Below are positions 8,346-17,200 of a stretch of 64,000 nt of DNA, in pieces. The notes under the pieces are model-generated. The model saw only the letters and a list, made by a program, of their open reading frames with translations. It made no database searches and was not told where the DNA came from. The stretch comes from Acidobacteriaceae bacterium (GTDB lineage Bacteria; Acidobacteriota; Terriglobia; Terriglobales; Acidobacteriaceae): NCBI GenBank assembly GCA_030038195.1, contig JASHPJ010000078.1, positions 62,001 through 126,000 on the forward strand, written 5' to 3'. The position numbers were made by a program, and so were the translations under genes. Each line of letters begins with the position of its first letter. Position 1 is the stretch's first letter.

Positions 8346-8466
8346 CTGTTGAGTCCGGTCCTAAGCTTTGCATGCGTGCTTGCTGCGCTGTTGTCGCGCA
8401 TTGCAACGCAGCGCTGGCCATGTGATAGCATTCCGTCGTTACGCCATTCGACAGGCAGGAGCGGAG

Positions 8467-9636
8467 ATGCGCGAGCGCAGGGTTGGAGTCATCATGAACG
8501 GCGTCACCGGGCGCATGGGGCTCAACCAGCATCTGGTCCGCTCGATCCTGGCCATTCGCAAGCAGGGCGGCGTGAAGCTGCATGACGGAAGCGTGCTGGT
8601 GCCCGAACCGGTCCTGGTTGGCCGCAATGAAGAGAAGCTACAATCCATCGCGGCGGCGCACGGCATAACGCGCTGGAGCACGGACCTCACCGGGTGTCTC
8701 AAGAATCCCGATGACGTTATCTACTTCGACTCCGGCGCAACCGGCCTGCGCGAGCAGAACGTGCTGCAGGCGATCGAGGCAGGGAAGCACATCTATTGCG
8801 AGAAGCCGCTTTCCACTACGTTTGCCAGCGCCATGGCGCTGGCAAACGTCGCGGAAAAAGCAGGCGTGAAGCACGGCGTTGTGCAGGACAAGCTTTTTCT
8901 GCCCGGCATGCGCAAGCTGCGCCGGCTCATCGACGCGGGATTTTTTGGCCGCATTCTTGCGGTGCGCGGCGAGTTCGGCTACTGGGTCTTTGAAGGCGGC
9001 TGGCAGACTGCGCAGCGCCCTTCGTGGAATTACAAAAAAGAGCTCGACGGCGGCATGATTCTCGACATGTTCTGCCACTGGCGCTACGTGCTCGATCACC
9101 TCTTCGGCGCCGTGCGTTCCGTCTCCTGCACCGGCGCAACGCACATCTCCGAGCGCGTGGACGAGAACGGCGTGCGCTACAAGTGCACCGCGGACGACGC
9201 GGCCTATGGCATGTTCGAGCTTGACGGCGGCATCTTCGCGCAGATCAATTCGTCGTGGGTCACGCGCGTGTATCGCGACGAGCTTTTCATGTTGCATGTG
9301 GATGGCACGGAGGGCAGCGCCGTGGCCGGGCTGCGCGAGTGCAAGGTGCAGCACCGCGTGAGCACGCCGCGCCCGGTGTGGAATCCCGACCTGCCGAACC
9401 CATTCGATTTCCGCAGCCAGTGGGCCGTCGTTCCTGACAATGCTGATTTCGACAATGCATTCAAGGTCCAGTGGGAGATGTTTCTGCGCCACGTCGCATC
9501 GAACAAGCCGTTCGCGCACAACTTCCTCGACGGTGCGCGCGGGGTGCAACTGGCGGAGCTGGCCACGGCTTCATGGCGCGAGCGGCGCTGGATCGACGTG
9601 CCGGCAATCTCTCTCGACACGCAGAGCGCGGCGTAA
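8467..9636 (+). CDS. Gfo/Idh/MocA-family oxidoreductase
   Basis: 389 residues from ATG 8467, which has AGGAG five bases upstream. An earlier in-frame ATG lacks a ribosome site. The N-terminal Rossmann fold has GVTGRMG (12-18), followed by the family's EKPLS (112-116), whose Lys is usually catalytic. The C-terminal alpha/beta domain has DGGMILDMFCHW, where an Asp/His pair commonly lies. It is likely an NAD(P)-dependent dehydrogenase of a sugar or sugar acid. It is first in a run of closely spaced genes with a TIM-barrel isomerase and a GH88-like hydrolase, suggesting processing of uronate-type or related sugars. The exact substrate cannot be deduced. Confidence 0.88.
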   Translation: MRERRVGVIMNGVTGRMGLNQHLVRSILAIRKQGGVKLHDGSVLVPEPVLVGRNEEKLQSIAAAHGITRWSTDLTGCLKNPDDVIYFDSGATGLREQNVLQAIEAGKHIYCEKPLSTTFASAMALANVAEKAGVKHGVVQDKLFLPGMRKLRRLIDAGFFGRILAVRGEFGYWVFEGGWQTAQRPSWNYKKELDGGMILDMFCHWRYVLDHLFGAVRSVSCTGATHISERVDENGVRYKCTADDAAYGMFELDGGIFAQINSSWVTRVYRDELFMLHVDGTEGSAVAGLRECKVQHRVSTPRPVWNPDLPNPFDFRSQWAVVPDNADFDNAFKVQWEMFLRHVASNKPFAHNFLDGARGVQLAELATASWRERRWIDVPAISLDTQSAA

Positions 9637-9654
9637 TTACAAAGGCAGAACGGG

Positions 9655-10467
9655 ATGGCGGACAAGGCAAGGCTCTCGTTGAACCAGATGACGACGGCCA
9701 ACTGGAGCGTGGCGCAGGCGGTGGACGGATGCGTGCGTCATGGCGTGCCCGCGATTGCGTTGTGGCGGCACAAGATTCAGGACGCCGGCATCGATGCGTG
9801 CGTGCGGCTGACGCGAGACGCGGGCCTGCATGTGTCGAGCGTCTGCCGCGGCGGCATGTTTCCTGCGCCGGCGGAGCAGGAGAGGCGGAAGAAGATTGAG
9901 GACAACTTGCGCGCGGCCGATGAAGCCGCCGCGCTGGGCGCAGACTCCCTGGTCATGGTGGTCGGCGGCTGCGCGGGCATCGATCTCGATGACGCCCGCA
10001 AGATGGTCGCCGACGGCGTTGCGGCGTTGGTTCCTTATGCGCGCGAGCGCGGAGTGCGCATCGGGCTCGAACCGCTGCATCCCATGTACGCGGCCGACCG
10101 CTCGGTGCTGAATACGATCGGCCAGGCGCTGGAGATGGCCTCCTATTACACGGCGAACGAGGTCGGCGTCATCCTCGATACGTTTCACATCTGGTGGGAC
10201 CCGCGCGTTACCGAGTTGATTGCGCAGGCCGCCGGCAGGATCTATGGATTTCATGTTTCCGACTGGTTGAATCCGCTGCCCGACGTGCTGCTGGGCCGCG
10301 GGCTCATGGGCGATGGCGTGATCGACAACCCCGGATTGCGCGCACTCGTGGAGCAGGCGGGCTACAGCGGGCCGATCGAGGTTGAAATCTTCAACCAGGC
10401 GTTGTGGGACGCCGATCCGGATGCCGTGCTTGCGCAGGTGATCGAGCGATTTGAAAAGTTCGTATAG
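9655..10467 (+). CDS. Sugar phosphate isomerase/epimerase-like TIM-barrel protein
   Basis: 270 residues, AP-endonuclease-2/xylose-isomerase-like fold. Likely metal-site motifs along the strands are GLEPLHP (Glu/His), VILDTFHIWWDP (Asp, His), GFHVSDW and the C-terminal PIEVEIFNQ (Glu). The start is 18 nt after the oxidoreductase gene, with AAGG upstream, so the two are probably one operon. Genes of this type often accompany Gfo/Idh/MocA dehydrogenases in inositol or sugar catabolism and catalyse isomerisation or epimerisation of a keto-sugar. The substrate is unknown. Confidence 0.83.
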   Translation: MADKARLSLNQMTTANWSVAQAVDGCVRHGVPAIALWRHKIQDAGIDACVRLTRDAGLHVSSVCRGGMFPAPAEQERRKKIEDNLRAADEAAALGADSLVMVVGGCAGIDLDDARKMVADGVAALVPYARERGVRIGLEPLHPMYAADRSVLNTIGQALEMASYYTANEVGVILDTFHIWWDPRVTELIAQAAGRIYGFHVSDWLNPLPDVLLGRGLMGDGVIDNPGLRALVEQAGYSGPIEVEIFNQALWDADPDAVLAQVIERFEKFV

Positions 10468-10481
10468 CGGAGAAGATTCGA

Positions 10482-11852
10482 GTGCAGGTGAATGAAGCGC
10501 TGACGCCGCAGGCTCTTGCCGCCGGCATACAACGCGCAGCCGCCCTGGCTGCGGAAAAGACTCTGCGCCTCGATCGGCACTGGCGCGCGGCGGATGGCGC
10601 GCCGGTCTTCACCGCTGCGGGCAGATACACGGCACGCAGTTGGACGCAGTGGACGCAGGGCTTTCAATACGGCAACGCGCTGCTCTGTTTCGACCTCACC
10701 GGCGATCCGGAACTGCTGGCGCTCGCCCGGCGTCACGTGGTGGCCGGCATGGCCGAACACCTGACCCACACCGGCGTGCACGATCACGGCTTCAACAACA
10801 TATCGACGTATGGCCAGTTGCGCCGGCTCATGCTGGAAGGACGCATCGAGCGCAACGAGTGGGAGCTGCGCTTCTATGAGCTGGCATTGAAGGTGAGCGG
10901 GGCAGTGCAGGCTGCGCGCTGGACGAGCCTGCCCGGCGGCCGCGGCTATATTCATTCGTTCAATGGCAGCCACTCCCTGTTTATTGACACTATGCGCACG
11001 CTGCGCGTCTGCGCCGTTGCTCACCAGCTTGGCCATGCGCTGCTGGGCGAGCAGGACGCGCGCGTCAACCTGCTGGGCCGTGTGCTTGCGCACGCAGAGA
11101 CCTCGGCGCAGTTCAATATTTATTACGGCGAGGGGCGTGACAGCTACGACGTGCCTGCGCTGCGCGGACGCACGGCGCACGAGGCGATCTTCAATCCGGC
11201 CGGCGGCGCATTCCGCTGCCCGTCTTCGCAACAGGGTTACTCGTCCTTCACCACGTGGACGCGCGGGCTGGCGTGGGCGATGCTGGGTTTTGCCGAGCAG
11301 CTCGAGTTCGTGCGGGCGCTGCCTGCGAGCGAGTTTGAATGCGGCGGCATGCCGGGCCCGTCCGAGGCCTGCGCCATGCTGGAGCGGGCCGCGCGCGCCA
11401 CCTGCGACTTCTATATTCATCAGGCCAGCGCGCTGGACGGTATCTGCTACTGGGATACCGGCGCGCCGCAACTTGACCGGCTTGGCGACTGGCGCAGCAA
11501 TCCCGCCGAGCCGTACAACGATTATGAGCCGGTGGACTCTTCCGCGAGCGCCATTGCCGCGCAGGGGCTCATCCGTCTCGGTCATGTGTTCGGTGATGCG
11601 GGGCGCGATTACACCCAGGCCGGGCTCGCCGTGGTTCATCGGCTACTCGATGAACCGTATCTCTCGACCGATCCCGCTCATGAAGGCATTCTGCTGCACA
11701 GCGTCTATCACCGGCCCAATGGATGGGACTATGTTCCGCCTTCGGCGAAGATTCCCTGTGGCGAATCGTGCATGTGGGGCGATTATCATTTGCTGGAAGT
11801 TTTGCTGCTTGTGGCCAGGCTGGCGGACGGACGCTATTATACGTTTTTCTAG
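10482..11852 (+). CDS. GH88-like unsaturated glucuronyl hydrolase family protein
   Basis: 456 residues from GTG 10482, with GGAGAAGA five bases upstream; the gap to the previous gene is 14 nt. It has the alpha6/alpha6-barrel signatures of GH88: HDHGF (Asp101) and FIDTMR (Asp169), matching the two functional Asp residues of unsaturated glucuronyl hydrolase, then WTRGLAWAMLGF, YWDTGAP, DSSASAIAAQGL and MWGDYHLLE. No signal peptide is apparent, so it probably acts in the cytoplasm on oligosaccharides imported after lyase cleavage. GH105-type activity is also possible. The stop codon TAG (11850-11852) lies inside the left end of a MITE-like repeat, so the native C-terminus may have been altered by that insertion. 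Confidence 0.75.
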   Translation: MQVNEALTPQALAAGIQRAAALAAEKTLRLDRHWRAADGAPVFTAAGRYTARSWTQWTQGFQYGNALLCFDLTGDPELLALARRHVVAGMAEHLTHTGVHDHGFNNISTYGQLRRLMLEGRIERNEWELRFYELALKVSGAVQAARWTSLPGGRGYIHSFNGSHSLFIDTMRTLRVCAVAHQLGHALLGEQDARVNLLGRVLAHAETSAQFNIYYGEGRDSYDVPALRGRTAHEAIFNPAGGAFRCPSSQQGYSSFTTWTRGLAWAMLGFAEQLEFVRALPASEFECGGMPGPSEACAMLERAARATCDFYIHQASALDGICYWDTGAPQLDRLGDWRSNPAEPYNDYEPVDSSASAIAAQGLIRLGHVFGDAGRDYTQAGLAVVHRLLDEPYLSTDPAHEGILLHSVYHRPNGWDYVPPSAKIPCGESCMWGDYHLLEVLLLVARLADGRYYTFF

Positions 11853-12002
11853 TGTGGTGTCCCAAAAGTTCACCGCATAATTCGCTTTGTCATCCTGAGC
11901 GAAGGTCGTCCGCTGCGGCGGACGACTGGAGTCGAAGGTCAAAGATCCGCCGTGGCGGAACCTGCGGTTGTTTTTGTACGAATTTTCAGATTCACCACAC
12001 TA
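11850..12002. mobile_element. MITE-like element with TA-flanked inverted ends (153 bp)
   Basis: TAGTGTGGTG (11850-11859) and CACCACACTA (11993-12002) are perfect inverted ends. Similarity continues inward as AAAGTTC versus AAAATTC, giving imperfect terminal repeats of about 22 bp. The outermost TA on each side could be a TA target duplication, as in IS630/Tc1-mariner derivatives. Inside is a block from GTCATCCTGAGCGAAGG to CCTGCGGTTG with a GTCGTCCGC/GCGGACGAC stem (11905-11926). A shorter related block occurs at 55290-55340. It has no coding capacity. Confidence 0.6.
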
Positions 12003-12004
12003 TA

Positions 12005-12112
12005 GCATTTTCAGAGATGATGTAATCCGAAGCCGAGAAGCCAAGCCGACGCGACCATCAGGGAGCAGCGACCTTGCACGATATGAAAAGGCCACACTCT
12101 CTCTGAAAATGC
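12005..12112. repeat. Foldback element, 82-nt-core family, copy 2
   Basis: GCATTTTCAGAGA (12005-12017) pairs perfectly with TCTCTGAAAATGC (12100-12112), enclosing 82 nt. The arm begins like that of the priA copy (AGCATTTTC versus AGCGTTTTC). This copy has no strong inner hairpin. It directly abuts the MITE-like element and ends 35 bp before the SDR start codon. Confidence 0.7.
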
Positions 12113-12147
12113 CGTAGGATACGCGCCTGCGTGGGAAGGGAACCGGA

Positions 12148-12927
12148 ATGCCGAACGAAAACAGGGTCGCGCTGGTTACGGGCGGGTCGCGCGGCATCGG
12201 CTTGGGCATCGCCCTCCAGCTTGCGGAGGCAGGCTTCACGCTGGCAATCTGCGGCAGGCGCGCGCCGGAGCAGGTGCGGCCGGCGCTCGACGCTCTTGCC
12301 GAGCGCAGCTCCGGCTCCATCTACGTGCAGGCCGATGTGTCGAACGGCGCGGAACGCGCGCGCCTGCTGCTGGCTGTCGAAGAGCAGCTCGGTCGGCTTG
12401 ACGTTCTGGTGAACAATGCGGGCATTGCGCCGCGGGTGCGCGCCGACATTCTCGAAGCGCAGGAAGACAGCTTCGACGCGCTGATCGCGACCAATCTCAA
12501 GGGACCGTACTTTCTTACGCAGGCCGTCGCCGCATGGATGATCCGCCAGCGCGCGCACGATGCCGCGGCGCATCGCGCCATCATCAACATCGGCTCGGTT
12601 TCGGCCACGGTGGCCAGCGTGAATCGCGGCGATTATTGCATCTCGAAGGCGGGCATTGCCATGGCGACGCGCCTGTGGGCCGCGCGGCTGGCGGAATACG
12701 GCATCGGCGTATACGAGGTGCGCCCCGGCATCATCGCCAGCGACATGACAGCCGGCGTGCGCGCCCGATATGACGCGCTGATCGAAGGCGGCCTGCTGCT
12801 GGAAAAGCGCTGGGGCACGCCGGACGATGTGGGCCGCGCCGTGCGCGTGCTTGCCTGCGGCGAGCTGCCGTATGCAACCGGAGCCGTGCTGGTGGTGGAT
12901 GGCGGCCTGACGCTGGAGAGGCTGTAA
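12148..12927 (+). CDS. SDR-family NAD(P)-dependent oxidoreductase (FabG-like)
   Basis: 259 residues, a classical short-chain dehydrogenase. It has TGGSRGIG in the nucleotide-binding loop (about 11-18), NNAG near residue 90, a catalytic Ser in NIGSVSA, Tyr-x3-Lys in DYCISKAG, and a C-terminal VVDGGLTL typical of 3-oxoacyl-ACP reductase/sugar dehydrogenase SDRs. The start is preceded by GGGAAGGGAACCGGA. It is followed after 25 nt by an MFS transporter on the same strand. In this carbohydrate cluster it more likely oxidises a sugar or sugar acid than serves fatty-acid synthesis, but that is inference. Confidence 0.88.
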   Translation: MPNENRVALVTGGSRGIGLGIALQLAEAGFTLAICGRRAPEQVRPALDALAERSSGSIYVQADVSNGAERARLLLAVEEQLGRLDVLVNNAGIAPRVRADILEAQEDSFDALIATNLKGPYFLTQAVAAWMIRQRAHDAAAHRAIINIGSVSATVASVNRGDYCISKAGIAMATRLWAARLAEYGIGVYEVRPGIIASDMTAGVRARYDALIEGGLLLEKRWGTPDDVGRAVRVLACGELPYATGAVLVVDGGLTLERL

Positions 12928-12952
12928 TCATGCGCTACTGCGAGGACCGCGC

Positions 12953-14176
12953 ATGAGCCAGCCGGGAGCGAGCGCTTCAAACAACTCCATCGTTATGCAG
13001 CGCGGATGGCAGTTCGCCGTCGCGTCGGGAATCCTGGGATGGATTCTCGACGCCTATTACTTCTTCGTTCTCATCTTTCTTGTCGATGTGCTTGCAGCCG
13101 GCTTTCACGTTTCCAAGGCGGCCATCGTCTGGTCCATCACCGTTACGCTGGCCACGCGTCCGCTGGGCGCGCTGATCCTTGGCTCGCTTGCGGACCGCTA
13201 TGGACGCCGCCGCCCGCTGATCGCCTGCGTGCTGTTCTTCTCCATCGTCTCCGCGCTTACGCCGTTTGCGCCCAACTACGCGGTGTTTCTGATCCTGCGC
13301 GCGCTCTACGGCGTCGGCATGGGCGGCTACTGGGGCATTGGCGCATCGCTGGTCATGGAAAGCTCGCCGGCGCGCTGGCGCGGGCTGTTTTCAGGCATTC
13401 TGCAGTCGGGCTACTCGCTGGGCTACCTGCTGGCCGCGGCCGCCATCCCGCTGGTTGTGCCGCGCTTCGGCTGGCAGTGGGCCTTTCTCGGCGGACTCTT
13501 CATCGCCGCGCTGGTTGCGGCTCTCACGCTGCTTTCGCCCGAGTCGCAGGCGTGGAAGAAGACGCAGGCCGCCGGCCTCGGCAACATTGTGCGCGTTGTT
13601 CTGCATCACAAAAAGGATTTTGTCTATCTCGTGCTGCTGATGACCGTGGTGACCTGCCTCTCGCACGGCACGCAGGACCTCTATCCCGATTTTCTGAAGA
13701 GCGTGCATGGCTTTTCGGCCGCCATGGTCTCGAATCTTGCCATTCTGTACAACGTGGGAGCGATTCTTGGCGCGCTGGCCATCGGCCATCTCTCGGAAAA
13801 GATCGGCCGCCGCAAGTCGATCCTGGTTGCGCTCGCGCTTGCCGCCGTTTCCATTCCGTCGTGGGCGTTTGGCGGCTCGCTGCTCCTGCTCGCCGCCGGC
13901 TCGTTCGCAATGCAGTTCGGCGTGCAGGGCGTCTTCGGCGTGATTCCTGCGCATCTGAACGAGCTTGCGCCGGCCAGCGTGCGCAGCCTCTTTCCCGGAG
14001 TGGTTTACCAACTTGGCGTTTTACTGGGTGCGCCGTCAGTGAGCATCGAGTTCGCGCTGCGCCGCAATCTGGGCTACGCGTGGGCGCTCACCGCCTTCGA
14101 GCTGTGCGTGATCGCCGCGCTCTTCGTCATCTGCGGCCTGGGACCGGAACGCCACGGACGCGACCTGGCGAGCTGA
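12953..14176 (+). CDS. MFS transporter, sialate/carboxylate-type
   Basis: 407 residues with about 12 hydrophobic segments. The GWILDAYYFFVLIFLVD opening resembles the SHS (sialate:H+ symporter) family. The loop 2-3 motif reads GSLADRYGRRRPL, and a second-half equivalent reads GHLSEKIGRRKSI. The segment ALYGVGMGGYWGIGASLVME is also typical. Start ATG 12953 has GCGAGGA upstream. It is the last gene of the plus-strand carbohydrate cluster and probably imports the sugar acid or oligosaccharide handled by the GH88-like, SDR and Gfo/Idh/MocA enzymes. The substrate is not determinable. Confidence 0.85.
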   Translation: MSQPGASASNNSIVMQRGWQFAVASGILGWILDAYYFFVLIFLVDVLAAGFHVSKAAIVWSITVTLATRPLGALILGSLADRYGRRRPLIACVLFFSIVSALTPFAPNYAVFLILRALYGVGMGGYWGIGASLVMESSPARWRGLFSGILQSGYSLGYLLAAAAIPLVVPRFGWQWAFLGGLFIAALVAALTLLSPESQAWKKTQAAGLGNIVRVVLHHKKDFVYLVLLMTVVTCLSHGTQDLYPDFLKSVHGFSAAMVSNLAILYNVGAILGALAIGHLSEKIGRRKSILVALALAAVSIPSWAFGGSLLLLAAGSFAMQFGVQGVFGVIPAHLNELAPASVRSLFPGVVYQLGVLLGAPSVSIEFALRRNLGYAWALTAFELCVIAALFVICGLGPERHGRDLAS

Positions 14177-14196
14177 CTGCGCTGCAATCTACGGGC

Positions 14197-14234
14197 GTAA
14201 AAAAGATCGAGCCCTTCCCAAGGGAAGGGCTCGA
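14197..14234 (-). terminator. Intrinsic terminator of the S53 protease gene
   Basis: A perfect 13-bp stem, TCGAGCCCTTCCC (14207-14219) with its complement at 14222-14234 and a 2-nt loop, lies 21 nt after the protease stop. Read on the minus strand it is followed by TCTTTTTTAC, a proper U-tract. It may also slow plus-strand transcription leaving the MFS gene. Confidence 0.85.
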
Positions 14235-14255
14235 CACGCTGCTCGTGAAGCCCAG

Positions 14256-17200
14256 TTAATTCACAGTGACCGTAAAGGTGGTGCTCTCGGATGTGCTGGC
14301 CGGATCGCTGCCCTGTCCGGTTACCGTGAAGGTATAGGTTCCGGCGGATGTGCTGGAACCTCCGCCACCACCGCCGCTGCTCGATCCGCCACCGCACGCC
14401 GAGAGTCCGCCGAGCGAGGCCAGCAGGATCACCATTCCCAGCAGTCCGCGCCAACTGCGCCGCCGGGCCGGAATGCCAAAGAACAAGAGGAACGCGAGCG
14501 CCGTCCCACCTGCTGCTCTCAGCCAGCCTTTGCTGCCCGGCCTGATGTTGAGCATCGCGGTGGTGTTCGTCGTGGTGACTGTGGCTGTTCCGCTGCCGGT
14601 TGCCGTGCCGTTGGCATAGGTGATGGTTCCGGTGATGGAGCACGACGGCGGATCAGTGGGATTGGTCACGCTCGACGTAGTCAGCGTGCACGAGTTCAGG
14701 GTTACGGTACCCGTGTAATCCGTGCTGCTTGTGTTGCCGGTGATGGTTGAGGTTGCCGTTGAGCCGGGTGAAATTGCCGCGGGAGTTGTTGCCGTTAGCG
14801 CGTAAGCCGAAGCGGTTACGGTGACGCTGGCGCTACCGGTCCCTGCGGCATAAACTGCATCGCCGGAGTAGGTCGCTGTGATAGTTGCCGAAGGCGCAGA
14901 CAGGCTATTGGCCGGGATGGTGAAGCTGGCATTGGCATTGCCGCTGCCCAGTGCGGTCACAGCGCACGCCGCAGTGGAAGCTGTGCATGTGCCGGCGCTG
15001 AGAGACACGGTTCCGGTGGGGACTGCTCCCGATCCGCTCACATTGACGACTACGGCCAGAGATTGACCGGAATCGATGCTGGTTTTAGCCGGAGTAACGG
15101 TGATGGTCGGAGTCAGCAGAGTCACTGTTACAACCGTGATTGGTTCACTACCTGTAGCCGAGGTGTAGGTTGTGTCGCCGCTGTAGGTTGCAGTCAGCGT
15201 TACGGCACCAGCGGAAAGAGTATTGGCGGGTATGGTAATGGAGGCTGTCCCTTGGCTCGACAGAGTGGCTGCGGAGGAGCTGTACGATCCCGCCGTCAGG
15301 GTCACTGTGCCGGTAGGAGTTGCTGAGCCCAGAGGCCCGCTTACAGTAACTGTGACTGTTAAGGCGTTCTCTGAATTTACGGTTGTGGGTGCGTTCACTG
15401 CTACCGTCGGAGCAATGGCAGAGACCGTTACGCTGGCGGTAGTGTTCGCCGAGGCGTAGGTGCTGTCACCGCCGTAGGCGATGGTGAGCGTATCGGAGCC
15501 GACGGCCAGGCTGTTGGCTGGGATGGTCACCGTGGCGACACCGCTCGAGTTCAATGTTCCTGTCCCGTTCGCCCCTCCGCCGGAGACCGTTACATTGCCG
15601 GTAGGCGGTCCATCGTTCCCGGTGACGGTTACTGTGACGGTGAGAGCCGTATTGGCCGCGATTTTCGTGGCTGAGAGCTGCGCAGTCACCGTTGCCGTGT
15701 GCGTGCCTGCATTGGAGACCCATGCATTGACCACGTTGGCTACGTTGAGCGAGCCAAGACCAGTAGCCAGGTTATAGCCAGCGGTAGCGTTATAGGCCGG
15801 CGTAGTGCCGGAACTGATCAGCGTGCCGATTCCACCTGCGTCTGCAGAGTTAATGGCCGTGCAATTCGGAGAAATTGCTCCGGTGTACGCAGAGTCAGGA
15901 TCAACGTACCAGCCATTGCCGGTATAAATCGCTCCACCTTCTGCGCCTGCTTCTCCCAGGCTGCAGGGCATGGCGTTGGTACCCTCATCGATGCTCTGGA
16001 AGTAGCAACTGCTGGAAGTGGTCACCGATTCGGCGCTGCAACTGGAGTAAGTCTGCTTGGTTGCCAGCTCGTACAACTGCTTGTTCGGCAGACCCTGTGA
16101 CGCTCCGGCCTTTTGATTGATGAGAGCCATCACGCCGGCCATCTCCGGCGTGGCGACAGATGTTCCACCGATTTCGAGGGCCGTATCGGCCACGGTAGAC
16201 GCGGTGCAATCACCCCCAGTAACCGTCTCAAGGCAAATCAGCGTTGCGCTATCCAATGCGCCGTCGCCGGAGAAGAAACTCACGTCTGGAATGCCGCGCG
16301 AGGTCAGACTGCTGGTTCCCGTGATGCCTGTCTGCCAGGAAGGAACAGGCCAGCCGTCATTGGACAAGTTTACGGTGCTGCTGCCGACGTTCACTGACGT
16401 TGCGCTGGTTGTGCAACTCGGGTTGTCTTGATCCGAACTGTCATTATTGACGACGCAGTTGCTTTCACCGCCGCTGCCGCCCACCGTGTCTACATATCCA
16501 GCTAGCATGCTTTCTTGAGCGTCTTGTTCCCCGTATTGGTCAAGGATTGACTCGTAAATCTCATACCAGTCATTCTCAACAAAGTTGCAGGCTTCCTCAG
16601 GGGTGGATACACCGGAGATGCCGCTTGCTGAGGCGTAGGTTTCCAGGTATTTGCCTAAGATTGGATTTTCGCAGGTATCGTTCCACGGAATTTCTGGAAC
16701 ATAACCCTTTGCGCTGGAGTTGTTTGAGTTGTTGCTAGTGTAGTTCCAGTCGTTACTGGCGGCGCTTGTCGGGCAGTTGTCGACATTGCTGCCGCTGACC
16801 GTCGGTTGGCACCAACTGAAGTCCGTGCCGCCCACAGCGGTATTGAAGGGTGTAGAGGCCAGGCCGCTTACCGAAAGCCCGTACTGTGCGGAATAGGGAT
16901 TTCCGTAAGTATCTCCCCCATCGTCACAGGAAGGCGAACCGGAGTCGCCTGAGGCCACAAATACCGCGAGCCCCTCAGCCGCGGCCGTCTGCCATAGGTT
17001 GTAATAGTCCACGTTGCCTGTAGTGCCTTCGCCCAGTTCGCACTGCCCGTAGCTCACGCTCATGATGCGCGCGCCGTTGAGCGGCGAAGAAGAGTTGTTG
17101 ATATTTTCCTCGATATACTGCGCGTCATCTTGAATCGGGTCATTCGTTGCATCGGTGTTATAGCCCGAAGTGACCAGCACGACCTGCGCGCCTGGAGCCA

